A stretch of DNA of 11,755 nt from Collybiopsis luxurians FD-317 M1 (taxonomy: Eukaryota; Basidiomycota; Agaricomycetes; Agaricales; Omphalotaceae), in contig KN834920.1 of NCBI GenBank assembly GCA_000827265.1, positions 6,592 through 18,346 on the forward strand, read 5' to 3'. Positions 1 to 7,710 of the stretch are shown one piece after another. The notes under the pieces were generated by a model. The model saw nothing but the letters and a program-made list of their open reading frames with translations. It did not search any database and was not told the origin of the DNA. Within the stretch, counting starts at the first letter, position 1, and each line of letters starts with the position of its first letter. The translations under genes and the position numbers were made by a program.

Positions 1-2906
1 GAGTCAGTTTACGTTGCAGGAGGAAGAAATGGAGCGGGGGGAAGTAGCGGGAGACGGGGAAGACCAAAGGAGAAATCGGACAAAGAAGTCACAGGTGGAG
101 AGATTCGAAGGGGCGAGCAGGGAGAGCAGGGAGAAAACGAGGCAAGAAGTAAAAGAAACAGAGAAGACTTACCAGACTCCTCTGCAACAATAAGCTCGGT
201 CAACGCAAGCGCAGCGTGCACCCTAACCGGGAACTCGGGGTCATCCAAGGCCGCAGCGATCGCTCGGAAGTTGGCATTAAGGTTCTGTGGATTGCGGAGT
301 ATATCAGTATACAGTTTGGCAGGGATGGAGTGGAGGGACAGAGAAAAAATAGAGGGAGGGAGACGAAAGGGAGGGAGGTACAGGGAAGGAAAGACGGAAG
401 CAGAGGAAATGGAGGGGAGAAACGGAGAGGAGGAGCAGGAGATGCAGACGGAAATGGAAGAAGGGGGAAGAAGGGAGGGATGAAGGGAAGAAAAAGGACA
501 CGGATATGGAAACGGAGATGGAGGAGCACACTCACATCCTGACTAGTCCAAACCATCCCCTGCTTCGCCATCGTCCCAATAACTTCACAAGCCTGTCAAG
601 CCATAACAAAAACGGGAAAAACCCCGTCAGCAATCGATCATCCCCTCACTCAAACTCAACTTGAAGAAACTCACAATACACCTCAAATACCCCTCCCCAC
701 TCGAAAACTCACCCGCCACAAACTGCTGGATGAACCCCTCCATGTTGCTCCGGACATCAGGGTGCTTCATGATCCATGGGCCCAGTGCGGCGGTCATGTT
801 GAGCGCACCGAAACGTTGTTGAGGAGTCGAGTTGCTGTCGTCGCGGTGTCAGGGTGTGCGACAATGCGGGCGACAATATGAGCGGAGGGCCGAGCGGGGG
901 GCCGAGATAAAGATGCAGACGAGAGACCGATATTAACAGAGGCATACGCGAAGGAGCAGCGGCGGGCAGTACCGTTGATGTTGACGTTGACGACGGTGGT
1001 GGTAGGAAATCGACGAATGATTGACGCAAAAGGAGAGGAGGAGGAGGAGGAGGAGGAGAAAGCAGAGATACCAATCAACATCACCCCACAAGCTAAAAAC
1101 ACAACCAACAAACTCACCCTCTCAAAATATTATTAACAAACCCAAGAATCGGCATAAACGTGGTCTTTGTCCTATTCCCCGCAAGTGAGAAGAGGAAGGT
1201 CGTCGCCGCCGAAACGGGGGTGGCGTAGCTTTCATATTCGTCTTGGGAAATTCATCAATTAGCATCTACACAAAACGAGCAAGGGAGACCAAAAAACCCA
1301 ATCCAACTCACCCACGGAAACCCTAATATAATCCACCGGATCACCCTCCCAGAGCGCCTGCTTCGTAGGCATAAAACACAAATGAGGGAGCGCAAACGTC
1401 GACACGAGCGTCTCAAAGTGGGGTTTGAGCAACGTCCATGTCGATTTCGGTTTTACACTAGGGTAGGTAGGTAGGTAGGTAAGAAAAAATCAAATCAGAA
1501 GCAAAACAAAAAAAAAAAAAACAAAAAACGCGCTGAGAACGGAAAGTACGAATCAAATCAGAGAAACTCACCACTCTGTGAAGAACGAAAATATATGATA
1601 CTGGCACTTCTTCAAAAGCCACTGTTGACCCAACACATAAAGCTCCACCTGCCTCAAATAGATATTCAAAATCTCCGGCGCAAACATAGTCACAAAGTGG
1701 TTCGCGAAGCCAAGATAATCCTTTTTCATACTACTCGGAAGTTGAGAGGGGTTACCGAATCTATATATAAAAAAACAAGGACGCGCGTCAGCATCGGAGG
1801 TAACAGATAACATAGATGAAAGAAACGCACGCGTGTGTGTGGGTGTGTGGGTGAAGGTCGAAGACACGAATGAAAGAAAAAGAAAAGCACCCACCGATGG
1901 AAAAGCCTTCCTAGCGTGGCATAAGCCCATTTTTTCGCGACCCACCACTCGCTCTTTTCCCTCGCCTCTTCATCTTCTGGAACGATCTCCTTCGGCACTT
2001 CGAGGTTAACCACAGCGAACAACAGTTGTCCCCATGGCACGAGACTCTCCGCAGATTGCTGATGCGCAGAGAGGTTGATGACATTACTCATTTTGTACGC
2101 CTTGAGGATGAGATGGAGCATGGTTGGGATCTCTTGGGATTGGGATTGGGTATGGGGCAACTGGAGCATGTTGGTGGCGATCGTGACGAGAGTTGGGAAG
2201 AGAGACGAGACGAGAGAAGACATCGTATCTGGTTGTTGGCGGAAACTACAATACGGATGAAATGAGCACACTAATGCCCTTTTTTACCTCCCTCCACTCA
2301 CCGAAAAGCACGAACAGCTTCCAAAGCCGCGACACAACCAGCATGAACCTCGGTGATACTCCCACTCCCCAACATCCTCTTAATCTCATCCATCAACGAA
2401 GGCCACTTGTCCGGAGAGTCATGCGAAATGATATTCTTCAATGCACTCGCCAATTGGAGGTTGATACTCCTTGCAGGAGATGCTGCGAGTAACAGGAGCA
2501 GGCTCGCCCTCAGAGCGTTGCGATCAGATTGAGCGATGGGACCCTGGTCTGGACGTTTGGGTTCAGAGGTTTCTTCGAGGGCGTAGTTGGCTGATACGCG
2601 GTTTTTGACCCATACAGAGCATGCTTGACGGGTGGCACTGCGTCGAGGACGAGGTTCAGAACTGACCAGGAAGGCTATGATCGCGCACTCACAGATCACT
2701 GCTATCAGAGGCGATAATTTGCGACAACGCAATGATCATCCCTTCTTCGTTCCCAATCTACCCTCAGCCCTTGAATTCCGAGTCCAAAAGACCATCCAAT
2801 GACCACAAACACGCACCTTTCGAATCTGAAGCTCTGCAGCTTTCCGAATGTTGGGGTCTGGATTGTACATCGTCGCGAACAACCGCGAGAGCGATTGCAA
2901 ATCCAT
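1..2906 (-). CDS. sxm1: Importin-7/8-like karyopherin (Sxm1/Nmd5 family), N-terminal 543 residues, partial
   Basis: Importin-beta family nuclear transport receptor; animal importin-7/8 and yeast Sxm1/Nmd5 carry ribosomal proteins, histones and other cargo through nuclear pores under Ran control. My exon model on the minus strand is 2906-2817, 2757-2693, 2637-2302, 2245-1895, 1760-1572, 1457-1312, 1241-1118, 834-675, 592-536 and 284-173. All phases agree and every intron is GT-AG. The start MDLQSLSRLFATMYNPDPN aligns with the importin-7 N-terminus. The importin-beta N-terminal (Ran-binding) domain lies near residues 22-100, with RQACSVWVKNRV as its clearest block. Later family landmarks are SEWWVAKKWA (about residue 260), ALWEGDPVDYIR (about 385), QQRFGALNMTAALG (about 440), GYLRCIACEV (about 485) and LDDPEFPVRVHAALAL (about 525). 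The family is about 1,000 residues long, so roughly half is missing past the left edge. No stop or frameshift is seen, so the gene appears intact. The exact paralogue (Sxm1 or Nmd5) is inferred. Confidence 0.93.
285..535 (-). other. Importin intron 9, enlarged and polypyrimidine-rich
   Basis: This 251-nt intron starts with GTGAGT and ends CCACAG, with a CTGAT-type branch site shortly before the acceptor. From about 318 to 531 the plus strand is almost entirely purine, with many GGGA, GGAG and GAA runs. Introns 1-3 of the same gene are only 55-59 nt. The neighbouring intron 10 (172 to beyond the left edge) is also purine-rich on the plus strand and has no acceptor inside the window. The tract is intronic low-complexity sequence, not coding. 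Confidence 0.8.
835..1117 (-). other. Importin intron 7 with a (GAG)n microsatellite
   Basis: A 283-nt intron lies between exons ending ILGFVNNILR and starting NSTPQQRFGAL. The protein on both sides aligns to importin-7 without a gap, so no exon is hidden here. Its donor is GTGAGT and its acceptor is CGACAG. A GAG/GGA trinucleotide run lies at about 1032-1058 on the plus strand. Open frames in this intron lack family similarity and I treat them as spurious. Confidence 0.75.
1458..1571 (-). other. Importin intron 5 with TAGG and poly-A microsatellites
   Basis: This intron of 114 nt has donor GTGAGT and acceptor CCCTAG. Next to the acceptor is a tetranucleotide run at 1461-1482 (plus strand GTAG repeated). 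Read on the transcribed strand it is a CCTA repeat that serves as the polypyrimidine tract. Further upstream in the intron is a run of about 14 A on the plus strand (about 1508-1521), T in the transcript. Confidence 0.8.
1761..1894 (-). other. Importin intron 4 with a GT/AC microsatellite
   Basis: A 134-nt intron with donor GTGGGT and acceptor ATATAG. It contains a GT-rich run at about 1828-1855 on the plus strand (AC-rich in the transcript). The splice falls inside an arginine codon and gives GRLFHRFGNPSQLP, which fits the ARLFERYG block of importin-7. Confidence 0.8.
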
Positions 2907-3256
2907 CTACGTTATACCTTTCAGCTTTGAGCATCGAAGAAGACATCGCCCTATGGCACTTGAGCTTACCGTGATTTTTGTGGTATGGAGAAGAAAGAAA
3001 GGAAAAAAGGACAGATGAAGAACAACGAATGTTGACTTGAGCGACTTCCATGTCGAACTTTGGTCAATGGACAGTGGAAGGGGTAAGGAGCTAATAAGCG
3101 TCAATGGCTTGCCGGTCCGGATTCGACTAATTACAAGATTTGTGACTAAGCGGAAACCGTTTTTACTTTACCTGCCATATCGAAATTCTGACCCTGCCTT
3201 TCAGATAGCCTTCCAGATAGCCATCACTTCTTCATTGGGTCTTGACAAACATTACA
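2907..3256. promoter_or_regulatory. Divergent intergenic region between importin and the unknown gene
   Basis: About 350 bp separate the two start codons, which point away from each other, so both promoters should lie here. I see no convincing TATA box or known factor site. On the minus strand a GTAAGC donor at 2969 and a TAG acceptor at 2908-2907 would make a 63-nt intron ending exactly before the importin ATG, a possible 5'-UTR intron. On the plus strand a short direct repeat of CAGATAGCC occurs at about 3204-3224. Open frames here read as neither neighbour and look spurious. Confidence 0.5.
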
Positions 3257-6142
3257 ATGAGCAGAGATCCTACCGATATTTTTGATTGTGAGTCCGCTCT
3301 TCTGGATCAAGTACTCCACGTTCAATAACTATCAAACCAGTAAACGAAACCCTTCGTGTCAACGACATGCGGACAGCTTCGAGACAAATCGGCCCCAGAT
3401 TCAATCTACGTCCCAATGTACTGAATAGCGCATCGTCCTTCACGTTGTCTCAAACCGCTATCCAACCCGGGGCGCTGAGTGCAGTTGGAGGGCAACAAAG
3501 AATTCGCGTCAAAGGGCGAAAACCGTCGAGAAACGTGGGTCAAGGTAAGCTTTATTTCCTAATTTCACAAAGTGCATCCTGCGCTCTAAATTATTGGCAT
3601 TACGGGGGAAGCTGATTCTGCGAATAGAAAACTCACGTGAATATCCGCTTGAAGCGAGCCCAGCCGTTCAATCAGATTTCGAAGGAGTGCTCCCAGCGGC
3701 TACCTATGGGTCGAGATCATTCGTCGCTGTGGGGGCATATCAGGATATGCGATCCAGGAACTTCGATGGAGATCTGCGCGCTGTATCTGAAGACCAGATT
3801 ATCGAGAGAAACGTGGGTCAAAGTAAGCTTTATTTCCTAATTTCACAAAGTGCATCCTGCGCTCTAGATTATTGGCATTACAGGGGAAGCTGATTCCGCC
3901 AATAGAAAACTCACATGAATATCCGCCTGAAGCGAGCCCAGCTGTTCAATCAGATTTCGAAGAAGGAATGCTCCCAGCGGCAACCCATGATCCAAGATCA
4001 TTCAGCGCTGTGGGGGAATTCCAGGATGCGCAACTCCACAACTGGATCAGGAACTTCAATGGAGATCTGCATGCGGGAGCCTTCAGTGCTGTATCTGAAG
4101 ATCAGTTTATCGAGTACGACGGCAGTAGCGATCAAGAAGAAGTTAATGTAGGGCATGCAGGTAAAGTACGAGAGTCCAAAGGAGAAGTAACAGGTAGGTC
4201 TCTGGCTGCTTGATGTTCTGGACCAAGACAGTAATGATACTAACTCTCAGCTTCCAGACCTTATTGGCACAACAAGTCAGAAACAAGAGGAAGTTAATAC
4301 CAATTCAGCTCCCAGCAATGTTTGTAGTATCATCTATCCTAGGCCAGCTACAGAGTGGTTGGTGAACAATCTAGTTTGGGTTTCAGAGGCAGAAAAGCTC
4401 CACATCCATATTTACAGTGATGTATGGGTTACTGAGGAGGGTGCTCTGGAGCCTGTGGTGAAATTGGATGGGCCTCGAAATGATGATGTTGTTTCCTTTG
4501 CAGATAATTTAGTACAGGTTTGTGGATTCAAGGTTCTGTTGGAATTTCATGGGGTTAGGAATGATAATGAAGATGTAGCGAGGGATGAGGGAGGCAACAG
4601 GGCTGGGGATGGAAATGGAAATGAGGGTGGGGGTGGGGGTGGGGGTGGAAATGGAAATGGAAATGAGGATGGGGGTGGAAATGGCAATGAGGGTGGGAAT
4701 GGAAGTGGGAATGAGGGTAGCTGGGGTGGGGGAAGAGGTGGGAATGAAAATGAAAATGACAGTGGAAATGGAAATGGGGGCAGTAGCTGGAGTAGGGGAG
4801 GGGTAGGGAGAGGGGTAGGGGGAAATAATAGTAGTAATCTGTGAGTTTCCTCTGCTTTAAAAAATTAAATATACTCATTTCTGTTGTGATTACCATTTCT
4901 TCAATAGGCCATTTGTTGAAACTGAGATAAAGTGGTACTTTTGTTCAGCTTTGCCAAATCTGGAAGAAATTTGGGCCTTTACTTCAAGGATACAAGTCAT
5001 GGTAATTGTTTCATTGTCTTGGCATTTTGGATAATTGAAATTTACTTTGCTTTAGTTTCAGAGACAAGCAACAGAAGTTCAATTAGGACATTTCCCCAAT
5101 GACCATAAAGGAATCTGTACAATTAAAATGAATGAAGGTGGAGAGTATTGGAAGCTACAAACAGGATTGGTATATGCTTGGGTAAATGAAAATGCAAGCT
5201 CCCTCAATGCGTAAGTCATATATTAATGTTACACATGAAATGAATTTAGTTGCTTTACAGCCAAAGCTCACATGCTCATATTACTGCTACCACACAAGAG
5301 CAAGATGGATATAATTATAGTATGGCAGTAACAGGTTCTCAAACACCAAGTGTTGCAGTTACCAGAGGAAAGACTCATAGCACCACCACCCAAATACTCT
5401 GGCCTTTTTACACCAAACCAGGGACTGTTAAAAATGAACATGCAGAACGGGCTCAAGCTTTACTGATTGAACAAGAAAATACTAGTGGGAGATTGACAGG
5501 AGATCCAGAGCTTAAAATTGACATAACTGTTGCCTCCACCAAGGTGAATTGTTTCTTCAAGTTCAGAGTAGTAAATGTGACACATTCTCATAGGATCAAG
5601 TGAAGATGAATATTGAGACTTACTGGAGATTAGTTCCAGTGAGAAAGAAATCAAATTACAATCACAAAGATCCTTTCAGATCACTTGAAGCCCTTTTCAT
5701 TTGTCATCAGGTGTGTTACATGAGCACTGTTATGGCTTTTCTTGAACAAGTTTGTCTTCAACTGACTCGAAATTTCTTTCCGAAGCTGATTATACCCAAT
5801 ATATTCAAATTCTCCTCTTACACCTACAATAAACTGCTCTTTCCAGGCCACACAGATGGGACTGAATTCAGGCCTGAAGGCATCCTGTCATACCCTGGTG
5901 CTCCACAGGATAATCAAATTGCTGAGCATTGGGTTCTTGCAGGGGCAAAAGCTGGTCTTCAACATAGTTATCCTGTGCCCAAGCCTTTTACTTTTGGGAA
6001 GAAGAAAATACTCTCTCAGGAAAAGCTGGATATGGTCAATATGGTCCTATTTCGACATGAAAATGGAAGGACAACACAGGAGGAAGCTCGACTTGAATGG
6101 CAAAAGATACCCAATCCTGATCTTTTCCTGAGCAAGCAGTGA
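3257..6142 (+). CDS. Unrecognised 732-residue protein, eight exons, Gly/Asn/Glu-rich centre
   Basis: I do not recognise this family. My model joins 3257-3287, 3341-3534, 3884-4193, 4258-4840, 4908-5001, 5056-5210, 5261-5543 and 5594-6142. All introns are GT-AG, phases agree, and the product is 732 residues. The start MSRDPTDIFDLNETLRVND is in good context (A at -3). Residues 1-75 are basic and Ser/Gln-rich and 76-178 acidic. Residues 200-278 look globular (ATEWLVNNLVWVSEAEKL). Residues about 279-372 are Gly/Asn/Glu low complexity. The rest looks globular, with TEIKWYFCSALPNLEEIWAF, LQTGLVYAWVNENASS, TQILWPFYTKPGTV and FRHENGRTTQEEARLEWQK. I see no signal peptide, transmembrane segment or catalytic motif. 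An intron at 5711-5846 has plausible borders, but removing it shifts the frame into less protein-like sequence, so I keep that part coding. Exon 6 also tolerates a start six bases later (5062). Codons are more A/T-rich than in the importin gene. Existence of a gene is fairly sure; exon details are less so. Confidence 0.68.
3531..4114 (+). repeat. Diverged tandem duplication of an intron plus exon in the unknown gene
   Basis: The first unit (about 3531-3806) and the second (about 3807-4114) share the same order: AAACGTGGGTCAA, a 60-70 nt intron with GTAAGCTTTATTTCC and a CTAAT branch site, then an exon beginning GKLI and running through EASPAVQSDFE. Corresponding donors are 278 bp apart. The second unit is longer because it carries a few small insertions. 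Both copies keep an open frame through the exon. Confidence 0.88.
3606..3812 (+). pseudogene. Duplicated exon of the unknown gene with a lost 3' splice site
   Basis: This is the first-unit copy of exon 3. It is open for 69 codons (207 nt, divisible by three) and ends at the same GTGGGT donor as exon 2. If it were spliced in, the downstream frame would be kept. Its acceptor, however, reads TTACGG where the second unit has TTACAG at 3878-3883, so the required AG is missing. I infer that the mature transcript skips it, giving one long intron 3535-3883. A cryptic AG at 3610-3611 exists but would change the frame. Confidence 0.6.
4560..4838 (+). repeat. Low-complexity coding tract (Gly/Asn/Glu)
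   Basis: The tract consists of irregular GGGAATGA, GGGTGGGG and GGAAATGG units. In the gene frame it encodes Gly, Asn, Glu, Ser and Asp in runs such as GNGNEGG and an eight-glycine run. No stop occurs in the gene frame. The reverse strand also stays open and would encode His/Phe/Pro repeats, a by-product of the composition. Such segments are usually disordered. Confidence 0.85.
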
Positions 6143-6340
6143 TTTTCTTCATTTTGATTAGTTTCAGAGTCTCAGCATTCACAAATTACAATGGCGTTTT
6201 CCAAGTTATTCCTAGACGATGTATAGCATTTGAATTACTTTACTTGACACTGGGCACAAACCCTTACTGTGGGGGTACAGTTGTGTTACAGTGGTGCTAC
6301 ATCGGTGCTACATCGGTGCTACAGTGTGGATACTGCAATA
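6143..6340 (+). other. 3' flank of the unknown gene with an 11-bp triplet repeat
   Basis: A/T-rich non-coding sequence follows the TGA at 6140-6142 and should contain the 3' UTR. At 6293-6325 an 11-bp unit, GGTGCTACATC, occurs three times (third copy imperfect). At about 6152-6180 a CATTTTGATTAGTTTCAGAG stretch resembles the intron 5/exon 6 junction of the gene (5025-5064) with a deletion, so decay of a copied segment may begin here. I see no clear polyadenylation signal. Confidence 0.45.
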
Positions 6341-6460
6341 TATAAATGCTTTGTGTATAGTTTGAAAAGCTCAATTAGGACATTTTCCTTGAGATGATAA
6401 AGGATTCAGTACAATTCAGTTGGTTAAAAATGCAAAGTGTAGAAAGCTACAAATGTAATT
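6341..6460 (+). pseudogene. Decayed copy of exon 6 of the unknown gene
   Basis: CAATTAGGACATTTT at 6371-6385 matches 5080-5094 in exon 6. Similarity continues with GATAAAGGATTCAGTACAATT, matching the exon 6 stretch CATAAAGGAATCTGTACAATT, and with GAAAGCTACAAATGTAATTGTAT, matching exon 6 just before VYAW. Upstream, CTTTGTGTATAGTTT resembles the intron 5 acceptor region. Small deletions and frameshifts make it non-coding. It lies in the same orientation as the parent gene, about 1.3 kb downstream of the parent exon. Confidence 0.7.
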
Positions 6461-6920
6461 GTATAGATCTCCAAGCCAGTAGGGATCTTTGCATAGATTG
6501 CTGATGCGCAGAAAGGTTGATAACGAATCTCATTTTGTAATCCTTTAGGATGAGGCGGGGCATGGCTGGGATTTCCTGGGATGGGCAATTGGAGCATGTT
6601 GATGGCAATTGTGACCAGGGTTGGGAAGAGAGACAAGGCGAGGGACGACATTGTGTCTTGTTGGCGGAAACTGAAACAGAGATTTAACAAGCGCACAAAT
6701 GACACCTTTCCGGCTCACCGGGATGCACGAACAGCTTCCAAAGTGGCAACACAATCAGCAGTAACACTCCCACTCCCAAACATCCTTTTGATCTCATCCA
6801 CCAACAAAGGTCACTTGTCCAGAAAATTGTGCGAAATGATATTCTTCAACACACTCGCAAATTGGAGGTTGATACTCATTGTAGGAGAAGCTTCAGGTAA
6901 TGGGAGAAGGCTCGCCTTCA

Positions 6921-7497
6921 CATCATAAAATGTCGAGAATAAATTGACCGGCTTGACCGGCTTTTCGGCTTGCTCACAAGTCGTTTACGTTACCCCCCAT
7001 GTTTCTCCCTCCCAGCATCGACGACTATGCTCTAGCCTCAGAGTCATCACTAGACCTTTGTAAACTGCAATAGAAGCATGTTTAGCTTAGATAGAGGTAA
7101 AAACAAATAGGGATTTACTATTCCAATATCTTGGAATGTTATATGTTTATTTACTGCCCTTTCGAGGAACTTGGTTGGAAAACATGACCAAAATGTGCTA
7201 AACTTTTACTTTTCAAACATCATGGCCTCTTCAGCAATTCTAGTGTGTGCTGTAAGTTGAATGTGGGGTGAGCAGATGAAAAGTGAAGGCGTAAAGCATC
7301 AACTTACGGCAATTGTCCAACTTGCCCGACTTGCCTGAAACAGCGTGTCACTAATAAAAAAGCTTGGCTTGCGGCAAAAACCGACATAGCTTGCCGCTTG
7401 CCGCTTGCAGCTTGTGCCGCTTTTTTGTATTGAGCCGGCAAAATTTGGCAGGGACAAGTAGGGTCAAGTTCGGCAAGTAAAACTGAATGAATTACGA
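6921..7497. mobile_element. Insertion splitting the importin relic, possible non-autonomous element
   Basis: The parent gene runs GGCTCGCCCTCAGAGCGTTG without interruption. In the relic GGCTCGCCTTCA (ending about 6920) and GGGCATTGCAATCAG (from about 7501) are separated by about 580 bp unrelated to the importin. The insert has no coding frame of note. It carries GACCGGCTT repeats near its left end and a CTTGCCG cluster near its right. An imperfect inverted repeat lies at 7320-7337 and 7461-7478 (ACTTGCC-GACTTG type). I could not find clear terminal inverted repeats or a target-site duplication, so its class is unknown. Confidence 0.45.
7389..7420 (+). repeat. CTTGCCG short tandem repeat
   Basis: The 7-bp unit CTTGCCG occurs perfectly at 7390-7396 and 7397-7403 and imperfectly at 7404-7417, inside the insertion that splits the importin relic. 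Related CTTGCC/CGGCTT motifs recur at 6944-6970 and about 9918-9975. Confidence 0.7.
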
Positions 7498-7710
7498 TAC
7501 AGGGCATTGCAATCAGATTGAGCAGTGGGACCCCCACCTGGTCATTTGGGGTCAGAGGATTCTTTGATTGCTAATATGCAGTTTCTGACCCAGACAGAGT
7601 ATGCCTGACGGGTGGTACTGCGTGGAGGATGAAGTTGAGAATTGAACTTTGAATGGCCAGGCTATTACCGCATACTCACAGATCAAGATTATTGCTTTTG
7701 GTGTTTTGAG

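Larger units (their letters stand above)
6488..7710 (-). pseudogene. Importin exon 2-4 fragment, intron-bearing pseudogene copy
   Basis: Three blocks match the importin gene: 6488-6678 (exon 4), 6719-6920 (3' half of exon 3) and 7498-7700 (5' half of exon 3, intron 2 and the end of exon 2). Their counterparts lie within 2049-2700, in the same orientation. By eye roughly four bases in five agree in the best stretches. Intron 3 is kept with its GGTGAG donor and a TTTCAG acceptor, and intron 2 is recognisable, so this is a DNA-level duplication rather than a retrocopy. The exon 4 copy begins FRQQDTMSSLALSLFPTLV, then a short deletion shifts the frame. The exon 3 copy is split by about 580 bp of foreign sequence. 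Exon 1 and everything past exon 4 are missing. A faint match to intron 1 (CTTGCAATTCGATTCCAAGA, about 7916-7935) may extend it. It cannot make a functional importin. Confidence 0.88.

Noticed and set aside
200..571. Open frames on both strands across 200-570
   Set aside because: They lie over importin exons 9 and 10 and the purine-rich intron 9. The real exons use consistent splice sites and align to importin-7; the rest is repetitive Lys/Glu/Gly or Ser/Pro/Leu from low complexity.
794..1117. Minus-strand open frames of about 105 residues
   Set aside because: They fall inside importin intron 7 with a (GAG)n run, and the protein on both sides aligns without a gap.
1461..1482. Interstitial telomere repeat
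   Set aside because: The unit is GTAG/CCTA, not the fungal TTAGGG, and it is a short intronic microsatellite.
3037..3285. Plus-strand open frame of 82 codons before the unknown gene
   Set aside because: No recognisable protein, located in the divergent promoter region, and it overlaps the better supported start at 3257 in another frame.
4555..4896. Minus-strand frame encoding His/Phe/Pro repeats
   Set aside because: Complement of the Gly/Asn/Glu coding tract. The plus strand has a phased exon chain on both sides.
7389..7420. CRISPR-like short repeats
   Set aside because: Adjacent 7-bp units without spacers, in a eukaryotic sequence with spliceosomal introns.
6488..7710. A functional second importin gene
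   Set aside because: It lacks the start exon and everything after exon 4, has a frameshift in exon 4 and is split by an insertion.
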